Source of the DNA: an uncultured Porphyromonadaceae bacterium
GTDB lineage: Bacteria > Bacteroidota > Bacteroidia > Bacteroidales > Muribaculaceae
Assembly (NCBI GenBank): GCA_947177635.1
Contig: CAMWVQ010000017.1
Coordinates: 1 to 45,259 of the forward strand
Direction of reading: 5' to 3'
DNA: 45,259 bases
Shown here: piece by piece, positions 16,439 to 24,437 of the stretch
How the letters are laid out: each line of letters opens with the position of its first letter
Numbering within the stretch: position 1 is the first letter of the stretch
Made by a program: the position numbers and the translations under genes
The notes under the pieces: model-generated
Database searches by the model: none
Seen by the model: only the letters and a program-made list of their open reading frames with translations
What the model was told of the DNA's origin: nothing

Positions 16439-18100
16439 TCAGACGAAGCATAGAACCAGGAGCTGGACGATCACCACGCGGGCGAACATCGAAAGCGGGT
16501 AGGTAGTCGCGTAGGCCACGGGGGCGTCGTCGCCGGGGGTGATTTCGTTGGCGTAGGTCATCGACATGGGGTTGGCCATGGCGCCGCTGACCATACCGGC
16601 TGCGGTGCCGAAGTCGAGACGCCACCAGCGCATCGCCGCTATGGTCATTGCCAACGACGGCAGCAGGGTGATGATGAACCCGGCGGCAATCCACACCAGT
16701 CCGTCGGCGCGCATGATGGTCTCCAGGAATTTGCCGCCCGCGTCAAGCCCGAGGCAGGCCAGGAAGAGCGACAGCCCTATGCCGCGCAGCATCAGGTTGG
16801 CGCTGCGGGTGGTGTATGTGACCATATGGAACTGCGGGCCGAAGCGGCCTATGAGTATGCCTACCACTATGGGGCCTCCGGCCAGGCCGAGTTTTATGGG
16901 CACTGATATGCCGGGGATGGAGATCGGTATCGACCCGACGATGAGCGACAGCACCATGCCGATAAAGATGGCCGCGAGGTTGGGGTCTTTCAGGTCGGTG
17001 ACGGAGTTGCCCACAAGCGCGCCGACCTTGTTGATGGATTCGGGGGAGCCTACGATTGTGAGGCGGTCGCCCAGCTGCAGCACGAGGTCGGGACGGGCAA
17101 GGAGACGCACCCCTGAACGGGAAACCCGCGAGATATTGACCGAGTAGTGCTTGCGCAGCTTCAGCGAACCGAGCCTTCTGCCGTTCAGCTGGGGCTTGCT
17201 TATCGTGATGGTGCGCGAGACAAGATGCTTGTCGAGAGTGTCCCAGTTGATGTCGGGATTGTTCCAGTCGCGTTCGCTTATTTCGCCGAACAGCACCGTC
17301 AGGCGCGACACCTCATCCTCGGTGGTGATCACCAGCACCCGGTCGCCGATGCGCAGCACGTCGTCAGGCCCGGGTATCGACACCTCCTCGCCATGCCATA
17401 TGCGCGACACCACGAAGTTCCTCGTGACGAGCTTGTTTATCTCGCGCAAGGTCAGCCCGTTGATTCCGGGGTTGGTGACATGAAACTCGGCCACGAACGT
17501 GTGGTCGGCCTCCCCCTGGTGGTGAGGTTCGTAGTCGGTCTTGCGGGCCACGAACTTCCTGACCAGCAGAAAGGCCAGTATTACCCCCACCACCCCGAGC
17601 GGATATGTCACCGCGCAGCTCAGGGCGGCTCCCTCGGCGGGGAGCCCGAGCTGGTTTATGGCCTGCTGGGCGGCGCCGAGCGAGGGGGTGTTGGTGGTCG
17701 CCCCGCTGAGGATGCCCACCATATCGGTCATCGGGATGGCCAGCAGGTAACTGAGGGCGACGGCTGTGGCGGTTCCGGCAAGCACAAGCCCGAGTCCCAG
17801 CATGTTGAGTTTTATGCCCCCGGTGCGGAACGAGCTGAAGAATCCCGGGCCCACCTTCAGGCCAAGCTCATAGACAAACAGCATCAGGCCGAAGTCCTCG
17901 GCGTATTTCAATATCGCCGGGTCGATGGCAAGGCCGAAGTGTCCGGCCACGATACCGGTGAAGAACACGAACGTGACCCCCAGCGAAATGCCGCAGACAC
18001 GCAGCTTCCCCAGTCCAAGCCCGATGGCGATGATGACTGAGATCACACACACGGCCTGCAGGGCCGACTGCTCGAAAAACAGACTCTCAAACCAATTCAT
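16439..18100 (-). CDS. AspT/YidE-family putative transporter with two TrkA_C domains
   Basis: A 553-residue inner-membrane protein of the AspT/YidE/YbjL duplication family, a group of putative aspartate-alanine-type antiporters. The N-terminal membrane half covers about 1-180, with the family landmarks FGLMLFVYELGLKVGPGFF and GILSGATTNTPSLGAAQ. Two cytosolic TrkA_C (RCK_C) domains lie at about 205-290 and 290-370 (VLRIGDRVLVITTEDE; LVLQLGDRLTIVGSPE), which bind regulatory ligands in relatives. The second membrane half covers about 380-553 and contains the matching GLSLFLACLGLDAGGKF and GTAAGMVSGAMANPMS. Substrate unknown. The promoter-like TAAATTCGC at 18112-18104 lies only 3 nt upstream of the ATG. 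Confidence 0.88.
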   Translation of the reverse strand: MNWFESLFFEQSALQAVCVISVIIAIGLGLGKLRVCGISLGVTFVFFTGIVAGHFGLAIDPAILKYAEDFGLMLFVYELGLKVGPGFFSSFRTGGIKLNMLGLGLVLAGTATAVALSYLLAIPMTDMVGILSGATTNTPSLGAAQQAINQLGLPAEGAALSCAVTYPLGVVGVILAFLLVRKFVARKTDYEPHHQGEADHTFVAEFHVTNPGINGLTLREINKLVTRNFVVSRIWHGEEVSIPGPDDVLRIGDRVLVITTEDEVSRLTVLFGEISERDWNNPDINWDTLDKHLVSRTITISKPQLNGRRLGSLKLRKHYSVNISRVSRSGVRLLARPDLVLQLGDRLTIVGSPESINKVGALVGNSVTDLKDPNLAAIFIGMVLSLIVGSIPISIPGISVPIKLGLAGGPIVVGILIGRFGPQFHMVTYTTRSANLMLRGIGLSLFLACLGLDAGGKFLETIMRADGLVWIAAGFIITLLPSLAMTIAAMRWWRLDFGTAAGMVSGAMANPMSMTYANEITPGDDAPVAYATTYPLSMFARVVIVQLLVLCFV

Positions 18101-18281
18101 ACCGCGAATTTACACATTATCTTCCTCATGCCTGCCTTCCACACACGAAAATTATGGATTTGCCGTCATTTTCTGCCGAAATTCAACCAACACCCCCTTG
18201 CCAATGTTTTAAATGGTGTGTATGTGTTAACAGCGTCACGGCTGCAAACATTTCAACCTATAACCAAAAAACAAACGCGTT

Positions 18282-18821
18282 ATGAAGAAATTATTACTGA
18301 TGGCAGTGATGGCTGTCGCAACGTTAGGCGCGTCGGCAAGCGACTGGTATGCCGGCGGCCAGGTGACATTCGGACGCACAACCGACTCGACAAGCGGTGT
18401 CAAGACCACACAGGTGACCGTCCTTCCTGAATTAGGCTACAACCTGAGCGAACGCTTCGCCGTCGGCTCCGTGCTTGGTGTCTCCTACCGCAAATCGGGC
18501 GGCGAGGAGAAGACCGTGTTCCAGATCAATCCCTATGCCCGATACACCTATCTCAAGGCCGGTAAGGTCAACCTGTTTGTGGATGGCTGCGTCGACCTCG
18601 GCATAGGGCGCGCCCACGGCGACACAGCCGTTGAATATGGCATCGGACTCCGTCCGGGCGTCTCGCTCAACCTGACCGAGCATTTCAGCCTCGTGGCCCA
18701 CGTCGGTTTCCTCGGCTACCAGAGCGGAAACGACGCAGCCAAACGCAACGGTTGCCCCGAGAACTGGGGCCTCAACCTCAACAGCAACAACCTGATGTTT
18801 GGTTTCTATTACAGCTTCTGA
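18282..18821 (+). CDS. Small outer-membrane beta-barrel protein
   Basis: A 179-residue protein with signal peptide MKKLLLMAVMAVATLGASAS. It contains regularly spaced amphipathic strands (WYAGGQVTFGR, VTVLPELGYNLSERFAVGSVLG, FQINPYARYTYLKAGKVNLFVDG, FSLVAHVGFLGYQ) and ends NNLMFGFYYSF, with a C-terminal Phe. This is the pattern of OmpW/OmpX-sized or OMP_b-brl barrels common in Bacteroidales. Role unknown. It is monocistronic, divergent from the transporter and followed by a strong terminator. Confidence 0.8.
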   Translation: MKKLLLMAVMAVATLGASASDWYAGGQVTFGRTTDSTSGVKTTQVTVLPELGYNLSERFAVGSVLGVSYRKSGGEEKTVFQINPYARYTYLKAGKVNLFVDGCVDLGIGRAHGDTAVEYGIGLRPGVSLNLTEHFSLVAHVGFLGYQSGNDAAKRNGCPENWGLNLNSNNLMFGFYYSF

Positions 18822-18842
18822 CATCTGGCCGCCAACAGCAAC

Positions 18843-18881
18843 CAAGGCGCTGCGTCTCATTTTGCGACACGCAGCGCCTTG
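18843..18881 (+). terminator. Terminator after the small barrel gene
   Basis: A perfect 13-bp stem (CAAGGCGCTGCGT with ACGCAGCGCCTTG) and a 13-nt loop, starting 22 nt after the stop codon. Between here and the promoter-like box at about 19095 nothing else was recognised. Confidence 0.75.
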
Positions 18882-19094
18882 ATTGTCTCCCATCCCCAGG
18901 CTTAATGATTATTAACCCGGCAGACACCTCTGTTGGAAACTCCCTCCCTGTTTGTCTTAAAAGGCTTACTCCCATTTTGCGCCGGTTGATTCTACAGCAA
19001 GCTATAAGGGTATGAAATTACTATTTTTTTAGAGCCACTGACGCATTTTTCACGCTGACTCACAAAAAGGCTTGGCAAATCACAAAAAATTGTT

Positions 19095-19103
19095 TAACTT
19101 CGC
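19095..19103 (+). promoter_or_regulatory. Promoter-like box for structured RNA copy B
   Basis: TAACTTCGC differs from TAnnTTTGC at one position and lies 4 nt before the first base of the conserved element. This is the same geometry as copy A. Confidence 0.45.
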
Positions 19104-19107
19104 AGAG

Positions 19108-19300
19108 TACCGTTAAGGCGGTTCATAGTCAAAACACGAAAGCGGCTTACCGATTCGTATGTGTCTGAAGTGTGGAAGCTTAGAGACCAATGCAAAGAAA
19201 AGTAGACCACCTCGCGTCGTACATCCATACGGCGCGCGAGGATTGTAATACCAAACGTTCAAGAAACATTTAAGGCTTCTTCCCCCACTTGTACACCTTT
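19108..19300 (+). ncRNA. Structured leader or small RNA element, copy B
   Basis: Second copy of the element at 7866-8052. Its first hairpin is ACCGT-TAAG-GCGGT, keeping all five pairs although loop and stem bases differ from copy A. The second hairpin keeps the 8-bp stem GCGTCGTA/TACGGCGC (19214-19221 with 19228-19235), and an outer CCTC/GAGG helix replaces the G-T-rich helix of copy A. The 3' conserved stretch GGCTTCTTCC is also present. It lies 80 nt upstream of the gene at 19381, a gene unrelated to the one behind copy A. Confidence 0.6.
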
Positions 19301-19380
19301 GAATTCTGACAGCGGCTTCCACGCTTTCGTCATTTTATCTCTTTCCTCAGGGAAGCGGGAAAGGTTAAACAATTTATCTT

Positions 19381-19875
19381 GTGGCAAAATATCGTATAAT
19401 CGGTGAAGGAAATCATTTTCAAGACGACTGGGGACTCAACTCCATTGACGCGTGTGCCGTCCGCATAAACGGCAACGTCATAGAACGTCTCAGCAAATGC
19501 GGAACCTGGTTTCCGGCCTATAATGCAGGGCAGCCCATTGAAAAACTGCTATGGGCTGAAAACGGATCAATTCATGCCGTACTGAAAAACGGTTCCATCA
19601 GAGAGCATGCGGCACATCTGCCCTCCACTCCCGGAAAAACCCCCATCCCCTGGGAATACAATGCCGGAGGAAGTGACAGAACCAGTGCCACATCCTCGTC
19701 ATCTCGGCGCGGTTCCCAAAACAGTAAGTTTTTCGGCCCCGGATGGTGGTGGAAATGGCCTTTTAAACTCATCTGGGCAATTGTCAAATGGCCACTAAAA
19801 TTCCTCTGGACCCTTTTCTCATACATCTTTATCGCCCAACTGGTAGACGCCATCTTCGGCAAGAAGCGCGTATGA
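19381..19875 (+). CDS. Hypothetical protein with Trp-rich membrane-interacting C-terminus
   Basis: A 164-residue protein starting at GTG; no in-frame ATG lies nearby. The N-terminal 80 residues form a small soluble domain with repeated strand-like units (VRINGNVIERL; IHAVLKNGSIREH). A Ser/Arg-rich linker follows. The C-terminus is Trp-rich with an internal repeat, KWPFKLIW then KWPLKFLW, leading into a hydrophobic stretch (TLFSYIFIAQLVDAIF), so membrane association is likely. Not recognised as a named family. It lies behind structured RNA copy B. Confidence 0.55.
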   Translation: MAKYRIIGEGNHFQDDWGLNSIDACAVRINGNVIERLSKCGTWFPAYNAGQPIEKLLWAENGSIHAVLKNGSIREHAAHLPSTPGKTPIPWEYNAGGSDRTSATSSSSRRGSQNSKFFGPGWWWKWPFKLIWAIVKWPLKFLWTLFSYIFIAQLVDAIFGKKRV

Positions 19876-19990
19876 CATACGACAAGTGAAACCGGATGCC
19901 TATTTTTCATCTGGGTCTGGGGCCATACATCCACACGTTTTGTGCGACCTTACGTCTGCCGCAGAATGCCAGGCGTACATAAACAGACAT

Positions 19991-20011
19991 CATAAACCAT
20001 AAACCATAAAC
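19991..20011 (+). repeat. Three 7-bp tandem repeats in a gene leader
   Basis: CATAAAC is repeated three times directly, ending 7 nt before the ATG at 20019. It occupies the position of the ribosome-binding region. Role unknown. Confidence 0.8.
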
Positions 20012-20018
20012 CAACATT

Positions 20019-20513
20019 ATGAAACAATCCCATTTCTATCAAGTAGCCCTCATCTTTGCCTTCATCATGATGAGCCTCCCGTTCATGACAAATGCTCAAG
20101 AACGCAACGATCCTCCCGAAGGGTGGGAAGTCATGTACTTTAACATGGGGCAGGCCGAATATTGCTCTACCTCTTTTGATGGAGGAAGTGACAATCTTCA
20201 GATTGATCTCTTCAAAGACGGCGCCTCTCTTAACATCACTTGCGGCAATGGCAATCCCAAAAGCTGTGATTTATTCATCGGCACAATGAAATTACCCTGC
20301 AACGCAAATGAATATGGAGAGCTCATAATCAACCTGAAAGACAATCGCGTTGTCGATATGCTGGCTGCCGCACTCGCTGAAAATGGGCAAACCGCTGTCT
20401 TGAAATATGGCGACCAAACCAGGAAATTCGAGATGAGGAATCAAGCGGCTAAAAATATGACAAAAGCCGTACAGTGGATACGAACCAATCCCATCGGCAT
20501 GGAGTTGGAATAA
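20019..20513 (+). CDS. Small exported hypothetical protein
   Basis: A 164-residue protein with a signal peptide (about 1-26, ending TNAQ). The mature part contains WEVMYFNMGQAEYCSTSFDG and three Cys (one in the AEYCSTSF segment, then ITCGNGNPKSCDLFIG) that could form a disulphide in the periplasm. I do not recognise the family. Codon use is more AT-rich than the chromosomal genes to the left, marking the transition to the AT-rich region. Confidence 0.6.
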   Translation: MKQSHFYQVALIFAFIMMSLPFMTNAQERNDPPEGWEVMYFNMGQAEYCSTSFDGGSDNLQIDLFKDGASLNITCGNGNPKSCDLFIGTMKLPCNANEYGELIINLKDNRVVDMLAAALAENGQTAVLKYGDQTRKFEMRNQAAKNMTKAVQWIRTNPIGMELE

Positions 20514-20527
20514 AGACGAGGTTGTGT

Positions 20528-20563
20528 CAAAATGAGCTGACCCCAAAAAGTTGGACAAGTTAA
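20528..20563. mobile_element. Possible IS3-type terminal repeat remnant
   Basis: The stretch containing TGAGCTGACCCCAAAAAGTT and GGACA resembles the terminal inverted repeats of IS3-family elements (TGACCCC...AAGTTGGACA type). No transposase gene and no partner end were found, so at most this is a solo end or a chance resemblance. Confidence 0.3.
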
Positions 20564-20576
20564 ACATTATCCTATC

Positions 20577-20616
20577 ATAACGTGAGTTCGATATAAGTAA
20601 TCAGAACTCACGTTAT
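20577..20616. terminator. 13-bp inverted repeat, possible bidirectional terminator
   Basis: ATAACGTGAGTTC (20577-20589) and GAACTCACGTTAT (20604-20616) are perfect reverse complements separated by 14 nt, 64 nt after the stop codon at 20513. AT-rich sequence follows, but there is no clean T-run. Confidence 0.5.
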
Positions 20617-20699
20617 TTATATTGGTCAACAGCCGTTAAGTTTATTTAAGATGCGTCTGCCGTGCCGTATTTCTGCAAGAATTATAAATTCAATTGAAC

Positions 20700-20954
20700 A
20701 TGAATTACGGGTATTACCCACTCCAGAATACTCTTCCATTTCCAGACTTGCCGCCCGTGGAAGAGAATCTTTCTTCCGAAACAACGGCACAGAAAACTGC
20801 GGCTAATGAATCTGACACAACGATTGAAACAATCCATGGACACAAAGATGCGAACCTTTTGTTCATGACAATGGCTGTAAGCATGACATCTAAAAATGAA
20901 ATGCCTATAGTCCGGGCGTACACTGGCGACATCCCTTCCGATTTTAAGGTCTGA
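20700..20954 (+). CDS. Small hypothetical protein, possibly a fragment
   Basis: An 84-residue reading frame beginning MNYGYYPLQNTLPFPDLPP and ending MPIVRAYTGDIPSDFKV. The last segment faintly resembles the N-terminal part of phage or plasmid-type DUF4417 proteins, which would make this a truncated remnant, but the match is too weak to name it. A TTG codon two codons earlier is an alternative start. Low-complexity acidic middle. It could be a small real gene or debris near the possible IS end. Confidence 0.3.
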   Translation: MNYGYYPLQNTLPFPDLPPVEENLSSETTAQKTAANESDTTIETIHGHKDANLLFMTMAVSMTSKNEMPIVRAYTGDIPSDFKV

Positions 20955-21050
20955 CAGCGTAAAATCGAATAGGAACAACAATGGACAAACAATTTTCAAC
21001 TTTGCTTGTCCATTGATTTATAAGTGTTTATATACTCTATAGCGGATTAA

Positions 21051-21217
21051 TACTCCTCCTCGTTGAAAACAAAAATCCTAATTGATTGTCAGATAGTTAT
21101 ATATTTGATGATGGATTTTAGCCAAGAAAACCACGGTGTCTCACGGCTTAAAATCGAATCGGCAAAGAATATTCTGGCGTTTGGCCAAGAAAACGATGTG
21201 AGACGAAGATTACTTAG
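21051..21217 (+). repeat. Left flanking repeat blocks of the nuclease module
   Basis: Three blocks recur on the other side of the two-gene module in the same strand orientation. TACTCCTCCTCGTTGAAAA (21051-21069) matches 24254-24272 with one mismatch. GATTGTCAGATAGTTATATA (from 21084) matches the region from 24220. GGATTTTAGCCAAGAA (21113-21128) is identical to 24119-24134. GCCAAGAAAA also recurs at 21121 and 21184, and TTACTTAG at 21210-21217. The order is X-Z-Y here and Y-Z-X on the right. The gap 20955-21266 holds nothing else recognisable. Confidence 0.75.
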
Positions 21218-21266
21218 TCGATATAGACCTCTTCGAATATCTGATTCAGGACGACACAAAATCCAG

Positions 21267-22235
21267 TCAAAATATTATGCAGAAGGCTGCCATTATGAGT
21301 GCTACGACAGATATTATGAAGCTCCACATTTGTCGATGACTGAGTTTTGCAACGTTTTCATTTAACGCTTCAATGTGTTTCCTTAATTCGGTATTTTCTG
21401 ATTCTAACTGCTTAAATCTGCTGTCGTAACGTTTTGACAACTCGCTTTGATATCTACTGACGAAATCATGCATTTCTTTCGTTGCAGATTTAATCTCTTC
21501 TAGATAAGACTCTTTTGTCTTTTCGAGTTTTTTGTTATAATTATCAATAGTGTTTCCATACTCCTTGAGCTCGGATTCCAATTGATGCAAACGTTCATCT
21601 GTCTGTTGTTTTAAGCTATGCTCGAAATGCTCTTCTTTTTCTCTTAAGGCTCTATCACGATTCTCAAAATCATTTTCTAAATTCAAAATTCTGCCCAAAA
21701 ATTCTTCACGCAGACTGTTGATTTTTGCTCTCAGTGTCAGAGTCCTATTGAACGACTGCTCGAAAAGACCTGTGATCGCCTCGCTATCGATGTCATACTG
21801 CGAACATAAATCGCCCAATAAGTTTGCTATATTCTCTTTGGAACAATCACACTCTTCCAGCTGCCTATACAAGTCGTTCTCAATAGAAACTGATATTCTC
21901 AATAATTCAAGAATGGCTTCGAGGTTTTTCCCATTGGCAGTAAATGCCCCCAGCGTACATTTTGCCACTTCTTGAATGATTGATAAAATCCCCTCGAGAG
22001 ATTTTTCAATATTTGTAGTTCTGATGAGTCCCCATAAATATTCATTTTCCACGACAGGAGATGAGACCTTGTCGAGTTTGGCATAATTATCTTTGAGGGT
22101 ACTAACACCTTCTTTTATATTATTGTTAAGATCTACGATCTTTTGATGATCTATAGTGTTAATCTTGGCAACCAGATTATCCCTTTGTGCACTCAATGAA
22201 GTAATCTGCATGTTCTGGTCAAAAGTCACTTTCAT
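21267..22235 (-). CDS. Coiled-coil protein with C-terminal membrane anchor (module partner)
   Basis: A 322-residue protein. The N-terminal third is helical, residues about 165-300 are long coiled coil (LRALREKEEHFEHSLKQQTD-type heptads, ELKEYGNTIDNYNKKLEKTK), and the last 20 residues form one membrane helix (MWSFIISVVALIMAAFCIIF), giving a tail-anchored topology with the bulk in the cytosol. The start at ATG 22235 is preferred to TTG 22241. It overlaps the upstream gene by 17 nt in another frame, which implies translational coupling and a shared function. No named family is recognised. Coiled-coil plus anchor suggests a scaffold, sensor or assembly partner for the nuclease-like protein (inference). 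Confidence 0.7.
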   Translation of the reverse strand: MKVTFDQNMQITSLSAQRDNLVAKINTIDHQKIVDLNNNIKEGVSTLKDNYAKLDKVSSPVVENEYLWGLIRTTNIEKSLEGILSIIQEVAKCTLGAFTANGKNLEAILELLRISVSIENDLYRQLEECDCSKENIANLLGDLCSQYDIDSEAITGLFEQSFNRTLTLRAKINSLREEFLGRILNLENDFENRDRALREKEEHFEHSLKQQTDERLHQLESELKEYGNTIDNYNKKLEKTKESYLEEIKSATKEMHDFVSRYQSELSKRYDSRFKQLESENTELRKHIEALNENVAKLSHRQMWSFIISVVALIMAAFCIIF

Positions 22236-24006
22236 TTTCAAATTTCTCTTTTAAAGCTGTTAAACGGCTTCTTGTTTCTAATAACTTTGCAGTTTGCTTG
22301 TTCGTTGAGTTAACTCTATTCTCAGTAGCTAGAATATTATCGCGGGTATCTTTTATATCGCTGATCACATTCCCGAAAAAACTATATGTGTCGCAGACAT
22401 CTCTGGTTGTCTTTAAAACTGACACATCGATTTTCAGATTATTCACAAAAATCGACTGCGAACGTGCGAGAGCAAGTTGCAAATGAGTGTCTCTGACCTT
22501 TAAAGAGCTCTTTGTATGGTCAAATAGCATAAGAACGAGATTCGAAAATATACCAGCAAGCAAACCTGCCAAGCATTCAGCAACAAACGATGCGATTTGT
22601 GGTGGTATAGCCATGCCTAACAATGATTTTTCGATGAATTCATTCAGAGAGAAACCCAAAATAGCCACCATTCCTGCCGAAAGTACTTTGGCGGCTTCAA
22701 ATATTTTTTCTTGCCATGGACGCGCTTTGTCGCATATGATACTTAAAGCACTCTTGATTGATCCAAACATTTGACGTATAACGCTGAATACACGCTTAAA
22801 GGTACCAAGAAGGAAGTCGTTGATGGCGTTCATAAGCTCGGAACCGACCGCTCCTTTTATATTCGCACCAATATTTTTGAGAATGTTAAGAGCTTTGACC
22901 TTAACTTTTCCCCAACAAGCCAACAAAACGGTCTTGATGTATGGAAGGAGCCCCTGTTCGTGAATAATCTGTTCCTTTTCGACAAAAGAAACTATCAAAT
23001 TGGCAATGATATGCTTCAATAAATCTTTTACTATTGAAATGCCAATACCCTTAGCGGCTCTTATTCCGCGAACTTTTGCCTCATGCTTGACATATGCAAT
23101 CTTTTCATCACGGATATATTGCAGCATTTCCTCTTCCGCATTTTCCTTACCACGCAAAATATCAGCGAGTTTAGAACAGTATCCCTTATGTGAAGAAGAA
23201 TCATGAACGTCGGTTGGAACCAGATACATACCATCTCCTGTTTCATGAATAGTCAGATGATTATCCTTTCTCCAATTGGCCGCCTCTTGTTTGGATGAAA
23301 ACCCGAATTTTTCTTTTAATGCTTCGTCAAAAGCATCAAAATTTTGTTCTCTAATATATCCAGCCGCACTTACCGCCCTACCTTCGGCCACAGCATTTTT
23401 ATAACCGGTCTTGATTGTCTCTATATCTGGCATCGGAACAATCGGGCCGATACGATAGTTCCTTAAGCCAGACAATGACTCAAAATTTTGAGTCGAATCA
23501 CTGGTTTTAATCGAATTCGTATCACCTTTTGAAGCTACTGTATTTGTTTTTAATCGCTGACGGTATGCCTCATTATATCTTTCGAATTTTGCCTTGCCGG
23601 CTTCTGACATTCCGTTGGTATGCCCCTCAACATTACGGTCGAATGGATTCACCTTGGCATCACTCATGCTACGTGTCTGCCAATTCTCACTAGTTCCTCT
23701 GTCTGCAGGTTTGTTGCGTTTGTCAATTTCTATTTCATTTAAATCATTAACAGAGTCTGGATCTTTATATTTGTCAAAGGATTCTCCAGTATCCGTCATG
23801 GAGTCGACATAATCGATAGCGCCTTTCTTTACAGCCTCCATCAAATCAGTCATCAAATCGTGACTATCGTCAATTTTCTTTTGGAGATCATTGATTTGGG
23901 CAACTAACGCTTCTTCTTGTTCTGATAGTATTGCATCAAATGATTCAAGCGTCAAGTCATCATGCTCTATTACTATATCAGGTACTAAACCATAATTATT
24001 TTCCAT
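22219..24006 (-). CDS. HNH/ENDO VII-like nuclease-domain protein with hydrophobic segments
   Basis: A 595-residue protein. The N-terminal 150 residues are helical and acidic. Residues about 225-300 carry an HNH/ENDO VII-type core: an NWRKDNHLTIHE stretch, then GMYLVPTDVHDSSSHKGY, giving His254, Glu255, His268 and His273 in the order expected for the TxHE...LVP..VH....HxG motif of WHH/LHH-type nucleases. After it comes the basic helix IAYVKHEAKVRGIRAAKG, then several hydrophobic segments (about 320-345, 440-455, 470-495) and a C-terminal helical part. In known toxins this core is normally C-terminal; here it is central. ATG 24006 is preferred to TTG 24012. It is the first gene of a coupled two-gene operon. 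The nuclease assignment is by motif only. Confidence 0.65.
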   Translation of the reverse strand: MENNYGLVPDIVIEHDDLTLESFDAILSEQEEALVAQINDLQKKIDDSHDLMTDLMEAVKKGAIDYVDSMTDTGESFDKYKDPDSVNDLNEIEIDKRNKPADRGTSENWQTRSMSDAKVNPFDRNVEGHTNGMSEAGKAKFERYNEAYRQRLKTNTVASKGDTNSIKTSDSTQNFESLSGLRNYRIGPIVPMPDIETIKTGYKNAVAEGRAVSAAGYIREQNFDAFDEALKEKFGFSSKQEAANWRKDNHLTIHETGDGMYLVPTDVHDSSSHKGYCSKLADILRGKENAEEEMLQYIRDEKIAYVKHEAKVRGIRAAKGIGISIVKDLLKHIIANLIVSFVEKEQIIHEQGLLPYIKTVLLACWGKVKVKALNILKNIGANIKGAVGSELMNAINDFLLGTFKRVFSVIRQMFGSIKSALSIICDKARPWQEKIFEAAKVLSAGMVAILGFSLNEFIEKSLLGMAIPPQIASFVAECLAGLLAGIFSNLVLMLFDHTKSSLKVRDTHLQLALARSQSIFVNNLKIDVSVLKTTRDVCDTYSFFGNVISDIKDTRDNILATENRVNSTNKQTAKLLETRSRLTALKEKFENESDF

Positions 24007-24008
24007 AC

Positions 24009-24018
24009 GCAAATTTAC
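24009..24018 (-). promoter_or_regulatory. Promoter -7 box of the nuclease module; also a GTANNTTTGC match
   Basis: TAAATTTGC (24017-24009, minus strand) ends 2 nt before the ATG at 24006, so the message would be leaderless or nearly so. With the preceding G it reads GTAAATTTGC, which also fits the attachment-site core GTANNTTTGC known for CTnDOT-type elements. Confidence 0.5.
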
Positions 24019-24118
24019 AAAAATTTATTATAAATTAGCCTTAATCGGGTTGGGAAATTAATAACCCATAGTTGCGAAACTATCTTCTGTGGATACTCAC
24101 AAACCTCGGAGGATGGTC

Positions 24119-24272
24119 GGATTTTAGCCAAGAATAAAGTAAAAATTGGCCAAGAAAACTATGGGGTAAAACGGGATAAAACAGCAATGGCCAAGAAAAT
24201 CATTTATTACTTAGCCGTTGATTATCGGGTAGTTATATAAACTTATCGCTTAGTACTCCTCTTCGTTGAAAA
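24119..24272 (+). repeat. Right flanking repeat blocks of the nuclease module
   Basis: Contains GGATTTTAGCCAAGAA (24119-24134), GCCAAGAAAA at 24149 and 24190, TTACTTAG (24207-24214), a GATTATCGGGTAGTTATATA block (from 24220) and TACTCCTCTTCGTTGAAAA (24254-24272). All have counterparts at 21051-21217 in the same orientation. The sequence is non-coding in all frames as far as I can see. Confidence 0.75.
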
Positions 24273-24371
24273 GTGAGTAGATTGCTGTGTATGAGGATAT
24301 TAGGGTGTTATGTTTGCATTTGGCAAAACAAACTGCGCCATTTGAGACGGTCTGAGGCGGTTGCCGAGCCT

Positions 24372-24437
24372 TTGGCCAAACATTGGTCAAACATTGGTCA
24401 AACATTGGTCAAACATTGGTCAAACATTGGTCAAACA
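24372..24437 (+). repeat. Six 11-bp tandem repeats (iteron-like)
   Basis: Five exact copies of TTGGTCAAACA follow one variant, TTGGCCAAACA, without gaps. The 11-bp period is close to one helical turn, so a bound protein would contact the same DNA face at each copy. No spacers occur, so this is not CRISPR. The rest of 24273-24605 shows no credible gene; a 79-codon frame across the repeats is repetitive because of them. Confidence 0.9.

Noticed and set aside
17147-18040. 297-codon plus-strand frame opposite the transporter gene
   Set aside because: Shadow of the AspT/YidE-type gene, which has membrane helices and TrkA_C domains on the minus strand.
24372-24437. CRISPR-like array
   Set aside because: Units are 11 bp and contiguous without spacers; no cas genes.
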